The notes under the pieces are model-generated. The model was not told the origin of the DNA. It worked only from the letters and a program-made list of their open reading frames with translations, and made no database searches. This document shows positions 5,087 through 10,301 of a stretch of DNA of 10,301 nucleotides, in pieces (the stretch's first letter is position 1; every line of letters starts with the position of its first letter). Origin of the DNA: DATAQC01 sp046263055 (GTDB lineage Bacteria > Actinomycetota > Acidimicrobiia > Acidimicrobiales > AC-14). The DNA lies in contig JBHELO010000139.1 in assembly GCA_046263055.1 (NCBI GenBank), positions 1 to 10,301 on the forward strand, read 5' to 3'. Both the position numbers and the translations under genes were made by a program.

Positions 5087-7479
5087 CGGGGCACCCCGTT
5101 CGTCCCCGGCCCGGTAGCGGCGGCGGGAGCGCCGACCACGCGCCGGGAGCGGGGCGCCGGCTCGCCCGGCAGGTGGGGTCGGGGCGACAGCGGCAGCAGC
5201 GGCCGGGGGGCGCCCGCCGCCTTCGTCCAGTGCTCCACGTGCCAGCCCCGCTTGCGGGCGATGGCCGCCAGCTTGGGCTCGGCGTTGACGGCCACCGGGT
5301 GGCCGACGGCCTCGAGCATGGGCAGGTCACTGGTGGAGTCGGCGTAGGCCACGGCCTCGGAGAGGCGCAGGCCCTCCGCCCTGGCGTACTCGGCCAGGAC
5401 CAGGGCCCGCGCCTCGCCGGTGGGAGGGACGGTGTCGAGCTCGCCGGTGAGGCGACCGTCGCGCTCGCCCAGCCGGGCGCACACCACATCGTCGAAAAGG
5501 GGCCTGAGGGGCTCCACCACGAAGTCCAGGGCGCCCGTGATGAGCACGGTCCGGTGGCCGAGGGCCCGGTGCTCGCGCACCCGGCGGAACCCGGCGGGGA
5601 ACGACTTGGTGAGCAGCAGGTTGCTGAACAGCTCCCAGGCGTCCACCCGCAGGCGGTCGACCGGGGCTCCCTCGTAGCGCCGGTAGAAGTGACGGAGGAA
5701 GTCGCCGCGGTCCCGCCGGTCGAGGGCCAGGAGCCCGGGGCCGGCCTTGAGCATGCGCAGCGTGAAACGGGCCCGGTCGTCGTCTGCCATGCCCCGGGTG
5801 GCCAGCCACGAGTACGAGTCCACGACGTTGGAGGCGATGAGGGTGTTCTCCAGGTCGAAGGCGGCCAGGTGGCGGTTGGGCGACAGCACTGCCGCCCGCC
5901 CCCGTTCGTAGCGGCTCGGGCCACCCTTGCGCCCGGGGGTGGTCCGCACCCGGGCCTGGTGGACGATGGACGGCATGTGCACGTCGAGCACGTAGCGCCG
6001 CCAGTCGATGACCGACGTGTCGAAGCCGAGCTGGGCCTGGTCGGCGGGCTCCAGGCCGGCCCACAGGGCGGCCAGGCGGGTGTCGTCGAAGATGGCCTCG
6101 GTCTCCGCGTAGGCGCCGTACAGCTGCACGTAGCCCAGGGCCCGCTCGCCGTCGTCCCGGCGCTGGCCCAGGCGGGCGGTGACCTCGGCCCGCTTGCCTC
6201 GGATGGGCAGGGCGGAGATCACCTTTTCGGCCGTGCGCAGGGCGGTAACACCACGCTCCAGCTGGCGCTGGGCCCGGCCCCGGCGGGGGAACTTCCAGTC
6301 CGGCGTGAGGATGGGTTGGCCCTCGGCGTCGTAGAGCGGGTGCTCCACGAAGTACTCCTTGACCAGGTCCACCAGCTGGCGCAGCTTCAACGGGTTGCGG
6401 GAGCCGGTGGCCACATGGAAGACGGCGTCGTCGGGGTCGTGGCCCCGGGCGGCGAGGGCGATGATGGCGGCCACCACCATGTCCACGGGGATGACGTCGA
6501 CGGTCCCTTCCGGGATGCCGGGGAAGTCCCGGAGAAGGCCCCGGCCGTAGGCGATGATCACCGGCTCGGCCATGCGGAAGCCGCGGATCCACCCCGGCAC
6601 CGGGTCGGACCACGCCGACTCGATGATGGAGGGCCGCAGGATGGTGACGGGCACGTCGCCCTTGACCTCCAGCACCGCCCGCTCGGCCAAGGACTTGGTG
6701 AAGGCATAGGCGTCGGGCCACCCGAGGGCCTGGGCCCGGGCCCGGCCCGCCTCCACCAGGCGGTCCTCCACCCACTGCTCCCGGAGGCGCTCGGCCTTGG
6801 CCCCGAGGACGGCGGAGCCGGCGGCGCCCACCTCGCTGCGGGCCTCCTTGGTGAAGCCGGCCAGGCGGTTGGGGTGGCGGCTGTCGGCGTCCAGGTCGGC
6901 CCGGGCCCGGCGGGCGGCCTCCACCTCCCCCCGCCACGCCACCTCGGTGCTGAACGGCGTCTCCGCCAGTGGCGCCTCGGGCGAGCGGCCGCGACGGTTG
7001 CCGGCCACGTAGGCGGTGCCCACGGAGATGAGGTGGGCGGCGGAGCCCATGGCCTTCATCGTTTCCACCACCCGCACGGTGCCGAGCAGGTTGACCTCCA
7101 CCGCGGCGTCGAAGGGGGAGTCGAAGCTGACCCGGGCGGCGGCGTGGACCACGGTGTGGCAGCTGGCCCACAGGGCCCGGCCTTCTTGGTCCAGGCCCAG
7201 GCCGTCGGAGGTGACGTCGCCCGCCACCACGTGCACCCGCCGGGCGATCTCGGCATCGAACCCGTCGCCCAGCTCGGCGCGCAGGCGGGCGAAGGCGTCG
7301 TTGGCGAAGATCTCCCGCCGGGCCCGGGCCGCCACCGTCGACCGCCGGCCGGGGCGGACGAGCAGCACCAGCTCGCAGCCGGGCACGCTGCGCAGGAGTC
7401 GCTCCACCAGCGCCGTCCCGAGGAACCCGGTGGACCCGGTCACGGCGATGCGCGCGCCGGCCAGTCGGTCACGGATCAT
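5083..7479 (-). CDS. Fatty acyl-CoA reductase-like dehydrogenase fused to a HAD-IB phosphatase-like domain
   Basis: This is a 798-residue two-domain protein. Residues 10-400 are an extended short-chain dehydrogenase of the fatty acyl-CoA reductase (male-sterility) type, which uses NADPH to reduce an acyl-CoA to an aldehyde or alcohol. It has TGSTGFLG (14-21), VGTAYV (153-158), the YxxxK pair Tyr258 and Lys262, and ILRPSIIES followed by PVPGW (280-297). Residues 400-535 are a linker resembling a reductase C-terminal region. Residues 538-755 are HAD-IB-like: FDLENT (541-546), LITG (646-649) and DSTSD (714-718). The second Asp of HAD motif I is Glu544, and no clear motif III Lys is seen near 686-692, so phosphatase activity is doubtful. 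The last 40 residues are Pro-rich. I chose the ATG at 7479, with GAGAAG just upstream, because the 49 residues before it in the open frame are low complexity and run into the divergent gene. It is the first gene of the operon. Confidence 0.88.
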   Translation of the reverse strand: MIRDRLAGARIAVTGSTGFLGTALVERLLRSVPGCELVLLVRPGRRSTVAARARREIFANDAFARLRAELGDGFDAEIARRVHVVAGDVTSDGLGLDQEGRALWASCHTVVHAAARVSFDSPFDAAVEVNLLGTVRVVETMKAMGSAAHLISVGTAYVAGNRRGRSPEAPLAETPFSTEVAWRGEVEAARRARADLDADSRHPNRLAGFTKEARSEVGAAGSAVLGAKAERLREQWVEDRLVEAGRARAQALGWPDAYAFTKSLAERAVLEVKGDVPVTILRPSIIESAWSDPVPGWIRGFRMAEPVIIAYGRGLLRDFPGIPEGTVDVIPVDMVVAAIIALAARGHDPDDAVFHVATGSRNPLKLRQLVDLVKEYFVEHPLYDAEGQPILTPDWKFPRRGRAQRQLERGVTALRTAEKVISALPIRGKRAEVTARLGQRRDDGERALGYVQLYGAYAETEAIFDDTRLAALWAGLEPADQAQLGFDTSVIDWRRYVLDVHMPSIVHQARVRTTPGRKGGPSRYERGRAAVLSPNRHLAAFDLENTLIASNVVDSYSWLATRGMADDDRARFTLRMLKAGPGLLALDRRDRGDFLRHFYRRYEGAPVDRLRVDAWELFSNLLLTKSFPAGFRRVREHRALGHRTVLITGALDFVVEPLRPLFDDVVCARLGERDGRLTGELDTVPPTGEARALVLAEYARAEGLRLSEAVAYADSTSDLPMLEAVGHPVAVNAEPKLAAIARKRGWHVEHWTKAAGAPRPLLPLSPRPHLPGEPAPRSRRVVGAPAAATGPGTNGVPR

Positions 7480-7532
7480 CGCCACTTCTCTACCATCCTC
7501 ACCCGGAGGGGCACGAAGTCGGGGGGTCGGAC
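7480..7532. promoter_or_regulatory. Divergent intergenic region with a candidate -10 box
   Basis: The 53 bp between the minus-strand operon and the plus-strand membrane protein must hold or border promoters for at least one side. On the plus strand TACCAT (7491-7496) fits the actinobacterial TANNNT -10 pattern and would start a leader of about 30 nt. No clear -35 is visible. On the minus strand I found no TANNNT in this gap. The operon promoter may lie within the start of the membrane protein gene. Confidence 0.35.
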
Positions 7533-8372
7533 ATGGCTGGCGAGATGGGTGGCGAGAGGGACGACCGGGTGCTGGCCACCACGCGGGTGGTGGCGGCGGG
7601 CATCGTGCCGGTGCTGGCCGCGGCATTCGTGATCTTGTACCTCTTCCCCGGCCGGACGCCGGCCCTGTGGGCGTGGACCATCCACCCCACCATGACCGCG
7701 ATGATGATGGGCGGCGGCTACCTGGCCGGGGCCTGGTTCTTTCTGTCGGTGGCCAGGGAGTCGGAGGGTCACCGGGCGCTGGCCGGCCTGCTGGGCACCA
7801 CCGTGTTCACCACCCTGCTCCTCCTGGCCACCATCCTGCACTGGGACCGCTTCAACCACGGCCACGTGTCGTTCTGGGCCTGGCTGGCGCTGTACGTGGT
7901 GACGCCACCCCTCCTGCCGCTGCTGTGGTGGAACAACCGTCGTACGGATCCCAGGGTGGCCAGCCCCCGGGGGGACACCGTCGTGCCGGGGCGGGTGCGG
8001 GCGGTGGTGGCGGCGGTGGGCGGGGTCCAGCTGCTCGTCGCCCTGGTGATCTTCGTGCACCCGGCGGGAGCGGTGGCCCACTGGCCCTGGACCGTCACCC
8101 CCCTCACGGCGCGGGTCATCGCCGCCTTCGTGGCCTTCCCGGCCGTGACGTGGCTGCTGTTCGCCACCGACCGACGGTGGAGCTCCTTCCAGATCCCCAT
8201 GGAGACGGCCACCATCGGCCTGGTGCTGGTGCTGGGTGCAACCCTGCGGGCGACGGGTGAGCTCCACGGGGCGGCCCCGGCGTACGCCGCCCTACTGGTC
8301 GGAACCATCGCCGCCCTGGTGGTGCTGCAGGTCGAGATGCGCCGGCGCAGCCGGCGGGCGGCCCGGGGCTGA
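7533..8372 (+). CDS. Eight-helix integral membrane protein with internal duplication, function unknown
   Basis: This is a 279-residue membrane protein. About eight hydrophobic helices can be seen, near residues 17-38, 47-72, 83-103, 112-133, 155-178, 184-211, 222-239 and 246-267. Both ends are charged; the C-terminus is Arg-rich (269-278), so it is probably cytoplasmic by the positive-inside rule. The two halves look like copies of each other: WAWTIHP (46-52) matches WPWTVTP (184-190), and the preceding helices share a VAA...V..P pattern. There are no transport, redox or catalytic motifs I recognise. It resembles actinobacterial membrane proteins with a WxWxLTPLTAR-type block known only as hypothetical; that comparison is from memory. 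The ATG has only a G-run (GGGGGG) eight nt upstream as a ribosome binding site. A second in-frame ATG follows four codons later. Confidence 0.85.
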   Translation: MAGEMGGERDDRVLATTRVVAAGIVPVLAAAFVILYLFPGRTPALWAWTIHPTMTAMMMGGGYLAGAWFFLSVARESEGHRALAGLLGTTVFTTLLLLATILHWDRFNHGHVSFWAWLALYVVTPPLLPLLWWNNRRTDPRVASPRGDTVVPGRVRAVVAAVGGVQLLVALVIFVHPAGAVAHWPWTVTPLTARVIAAFVAFPAVTWLLFATDRRWSSFQIPMETATIGLVLVLGATLRATGELHGAAPAYAALLVGTIAALVVLQVEMRRRSRRAARG

Positions 8373-8423
8373 GGGCGCCTGGCGACGGAGTGTGGCCGGC
8401 CGGCGCGCCCGCCGCCGCCGACG

Positions 8424-9440
8424 TCAGGCTCCGGCCAGCTCCTCGAACAGGGCGATGTGGTCGGCCACCATGCGGTCGAGGGAGAAGTAGCCCTCCACCG
8501 CCGCCCGGCACGCCGAGCGGTCGATCGTGCCGGCCTTGTGGATGGCCTCGGCCATCGCTTCCTCGCCGTCACACAGGAAGCCCGTCCGGCCGTCCTCCAC
8601 CACTTCGGGGGCGGCGCCCTCGGGGTAGGCGAGCACCGGGGTGCCGCAGGCCATGGACTCCAGCATCACCAGCCCGAACGGCTCGTTCCACCGGATCGGG
8701 AAGAGGGTGGCCCGGGCCCCCCCGAGCAGCTTCACCTTCTCCTCCTGGGTGACCTCGCCCAGGTACTCGGCGTCCTGTCCGCCGAGGAGGGGGGCGACCT
8801 CCCGCTCGAAGAACAGCTGCTCCCACGGCTCCCGCAGCTTGCCGGCCAGCAGGATGGGGATGCCGGCGGCGCGAGCGGCGAGGATGGCCCGCTGCGGGCC
8901 CTTGTCGGGGTTCATGCGGCCGAGGAAGAGGCAGTAGTCGCCGCCCTGGCCGACCGTGAAGCTGTCGGGGTCCACGCCGTGATGGATGACCCGGGCCACG
9001 GGTATCTCGGGCGCGGCGCGCAGCTGGGCGTGGGAGATGCCGATGAGCGGCATGCGCCCGGCCAGGCGGCCGTAGTAGTCGGCCAGCTCCTCGTTGAGGG
9101 GGCCGTGGATGGTGGTCACCACCGGGAGATCCGGGTAGCGCTCGGCGTAGAGTGGCCCGACGATGGTGTGGTCGTGGACCAGGTCGGACCCGGCCACCGC
9201 GTCGTAGGCGGCCATGACGTGGCGGACCTCCGGGACCGAGAAGCCCATCCGGGTGCCCTCGGCCTGGGCCAGGAGCCACTGGCGGGGCACCGGGCAGGTG
9301 GAGTCGCCGGTGGTGAACAGGAGCACGTCGTGCCCGGCCCGTTGCAGGCCGCGGGCCAGGTTGTCCACGGCGCCCTCGATCCCGCCGTACAGATCGGGGG
9401 GGATCGGCGCCCACGGGGGGGCCACTATGCCGATGCGCAT
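8424..9440 (-). CDS. GT4-family glycosyltransferase
   Basis: This is a 338-residue retaining glycosyltransferase of the GT-B fold, transferring a sugar from a nucleotide-sugar to an unknown acceptor. The N-terminal domain opens with MRIGIVAPPW and YGGIE (18-22), a glycine-rich acceptor-side loop. VHDHT (88-92) and HGPLNEE (112-118) follow. The donor domain begins near LFLGRMNPDKG (171-181). The EX7E signature is EPFGLVMLE (253-261), with CGTPV at 265-269. The length is usual for the family. I chose the ATG at 9440 because MRIGIVAPPW is the expected start of such proteins; longer frames upstream are low-complexity and run into the divergent gene. There is no Shine-Dalgarno match upstream, so the mRNA may be leaderless. 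It converges with the membrane protein gene across 51 bp. Glycolipid or polysaccharide synthesis is plausible but not shown. Confidence 0.9.
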   Translation of the reverse strand: MRIGIVAPPWAPIPPDLYGGIEGAVDNLARGLQRAGHDVLLFTTGDSTCPVPRQWLLAQAEGTRMGFSVPEVRHVMAAYDAVAGSDLVHDHTIVGPLYAERYPDLPVVTTIHGPLNEELADYYGRLAGRMPLIGISHAQLRAAPEIPVARVIHHGVDPDSFTVGQGGDYCLFLGRMNPDKGPQRAILAARAAGIPILLAGKLREPWEQLFFEREVAPLLGGQDAEYLGEVTQEEKVKLLGGARATLFPIRWNEPFGLVMLESMACGTPVLAYPEGAAPEVVEDGRTGFLCDGEEAMAEAIHKAGTIDRSACRAAVEGYFSLDRMVADHIALFEELAGA

Positions 9441-9514
9441 GGGAGGCGATTGAACCACGTCTCCCCACCTTGCTGCCGCCCGCCGGTTCTGGTATCGAAC
9501 GGCCGCAGGTGTCG

Positions 9515-9520
9515 TACCGT
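9515..9520 (+). promoter_or_regulatory. Candidate -10 box for a leaderless mRNA
   Basis: TACCGT fits TANNNT and ends seven nt before the GTG at 9528. In actinobacteria that spacing typically puts the transcription start on the first base of the coding region. No convincing -35 hexamer is visible. The AGGGG directly before the GTG (one nt spacing) is too close to work as a normal ribosome binding site. Confidence 0.38.
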
Positions 9521-9527
9521 TAGGGGC

Positions 9528-10193
9528 GTGGACGCGCCGGGCCGGTGGGCCCTTTCCGGTGAGTGCGTCGTCGGGGTGGTGGGCCACCGTTCCGGCGGGG
9601 AGTCGCTGCCGTCCGACCTGCACCGGGTGCGGGGCCCGAGCCTGGTGGTGGCCGCCCGCTACGACGTCTCCCCGGTGGGCCCTTATCTCGAACTGGCGGT
9701 GAGCGAGCCAGCCCGCCTGGGGGCGAGCATCGGCATGTGCGTCACCACCATCGTGGTCACCACCGCCGACGCCCGCCGGGGTGGGCGGGCCAACTGGGGC
9801 ATGCCCAAGGAGCTGGGCAGCCTGGACTGGTTCGAGGAGGGCGACGTGCGCGGCCTGCGGTGGGTCGAGCGTGACGTGGTGCTGCGGGGCACGCCCGTGG
9901 GGCCCCCACTGCCCACCCTCGTCCCCTTCCGCTCCCTCCAGCACCGGGTCGACGGGCCGGTGGCGGCGGCCGCCTCGTTGCGCGGCCTGGCCCGGATGGC
10001 CAAGGTGGAGGTGGAGGTGGCAGACGGGGACCCGCTGGCCTGGACGGCCGGCCGCCATGCCGGGGCGGTGGTGTCCAGCGCCCGCCTGGTGATGGGGGAG
10101 GCCCACCCCGCCCCAGGGCCCCGCCGGCCCCGCCCCGCCCGGCGGCCCGCGCTGGAGCCTGCACTATCGTGGGGCCCCCAAGCGGGCGATTAG
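9528..10193 (+). CDS. Acetoacetate decarboxylase-like (ADC superfamily) protein
   Basis: This is a 221-residue member of the acetoacetate decarboxylase fold. In the classical enzyme a Lys forms a Schiff base with a beta-keto acid and CO2 is released. YDVSPVGPYLEL (45-56) matches the family's Y..TPVGPY.E block, and GRANWGMPKE (86-95) matches GRExxGxPKK, with Lys94 in the Schiff-base position. The neighbouring Lys, which tunes the pKa in the true enzyme, is Glu95 here, so the activity may be different. Residues 197-221 are a Pro/Arg-rich tail. The GTG at 9528 is preferred because a -10-like box lies seven nt upstream and conserved sequence begins soon after. GTG codons 17 and 18 are possible alternatives. 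The stop codon (10191-10193) lies inside the tRNA-Val gene. The superfamily call is fairly good; the function is open. Confidence 0.75.
   Translation: MDAPGRWALSGECVVGVVGHRSGGESLPSDLHRVRGPSLVVAARYDVSPVGPYLELAVSEPARLGASIGMCVTTIVVTTADARRGGRANWGMPKELGSLDWFEEGDVRGLRWVERDVVLRGTPVGPPLPTLVPFRSLQHRVDGPVAAAASLRGLARMAKVEVEVADGDPLAWTAGRHAGAVVSSARLVMGEAHPAPGPRRPRPARRPALEPALSWGPQAGD
10165..10170 (+). promoter_or_regulatory. Candidate -10 box of the tRNA gene
   Basis: TATCGT fits TANNNT and lies 13 nt before the first base of tRNA-Val, inside the 3' end of the upstream coding frame. No clear -35 is visible. If it is real, the tRNA has its own promoter with a short leader to be trimmed. Confidence 0.3.
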
Positions 10194-10255
10194 CTCAGCG
10201 GCAGAGCGCTGCCTTCACACGGCAGAGGTCGAGGGTTCGAAACCCCCATCGCCCA
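10184..10255 (+). tRNA. tRNA-Val (CAC anticodon)
   Basis: A 72-nt cloverleaf can be drawn in full. The acceptor stem is GGGCGAT with ATCGCCC (10184-10190, 10248-10254). The D stem is GCTC with GAGC and a 7-nt loop. The anticodon stem is CTGCC with GGCAG around TTCACAC, giving anticodon CAC at 10216-10218. The variable loop is AGGTC. The T arm is GAGGG-TTCGAAA-CCCCC. The second pair of the T stem is an A-C mismatch (10232 and 10246). The discriminator base is A10255 and the CCA end is not encoded. It decodes GUG valine codons. Its first ten bases are shared with the end of the upstream coding frame. Confidence 0.96.
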
Positions 10256-10285
10256 CGACAAAACTGCTGGTCAGAGCCTACGATG

Positions 10286-10301
10286 GGAGCTTTCGGGCTC
10301 C
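10286..10301 (+). terminator. Hairpin at the window end, possible start of a terminator
   Basis: GGAGC (10286-10290) and GCTCC (10297-10301) can pair around a 6-nt loop, 30 nt after tRNA-Val. The window ends at the stem, so whether a T-run follows cannot be seen. It could equally be the start of another structure. Confidence 0.25.

Noticed and set aside
7480..7626. N-terminal 49-residue extension of the reductase-HAD protein
   Set aside because: It is Pro/Arg-rich and would overlap the start of the divergent membrane protein. The ATG at 7479 lies just before the nucleotide-binding motif and has an upstream GAGAAG.
5173..7632. Plus-strand open frame of 819 codons
   Set aside because: It is antisense to the reductase-HAD fusion along nearly all its length and looks like a compositional shadow.
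8373..8423. Bidirectional terminator between the two convergent genes
   Set aside because: The stretch has GGCCGGCC and GGCGCGCC palindromes, but no clean stem-loop of useful length and no T-run, so I could not support a call.
8457..9527. Upstream extension of the ADC-like frame to 578 codons
   Set aside because: The extra 357 codons lie antisense to the glycosyltransferase and are low complexity. The conserved part begins after the GTG at 9528.
9441..10106. N-terminal extension of the glycosyltransferase to 560 residues
   Set aside because: It would overlap the divergent ADC-like gene, and the extension has no recognisable sequence. The typical family start is the ATG at 9440.

Overview
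The window is very GC-rich, with coding frames that carry G or C at most third codon positions. The protein families look actinobacterial, and an Acidimicrobiia-like member of the Actinomycetota is my best guess. That placement is inferred from composition and family resemblance; there is no marker gene such as 16S rRNA. The DNA looks chromosomal: I see no transposase, integrase, phage gene or CRISPR array.

The left three quarters are read on the minus strand. From right to left they hold: a fatty acyl-CoA reductase-like dehydrogenase fused to a HAD phosphatase-like domain (7479-5083); a zinc alcohol dehydrogenase (5086-3764); a divergent lactate-racemase-family (LarA/DUF2088) protein (3767-2151); a PlsC-type acyltransferase (2105-1167); a possible small protein (1009-785); and the N-terminal part of the glutamate synthase large subunit, cut by the left edge (621-1). 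The first three genes overlap by 4 nt at each junction (GTGA and TTGA) and PlsC follows after 45 nt, so these four are almost certainly one operon. Acyl reduction, alcohol/aldehyde conversion and acyl transfer suggest a lipid or fatty-alcohol pathway. The LarA-like member is the unexplained part.

The right quarter holds an eight-helix membrane protein on the plus strand (7533-8372), diverging from the operon across 53 bp. Convergent to it is a GT4 glycosyltransferase on the minus strand (9440-8424). An acetoacetate-decarboxylase-like protein on the plus strand (9528-10193) diverges from that, and its stop codon lies inside a tRNA-Val(CAC) gene (10184-10255).

The most unusual DNA structure is an array of four 30-bp tandem repeats (3791-3910), each carrying a near-perfect 19-bp palindrome. 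It encodes a decapeptide-repeat tail on the alcohol dehydrogenase and lies just ahead of the ribosome binding site of the LarA-like gene. No gap between genes exceeds 300 bases. The longest are 622-784 and 1010-1166, each with one GC-rich hairpin and no further recognisable gene.
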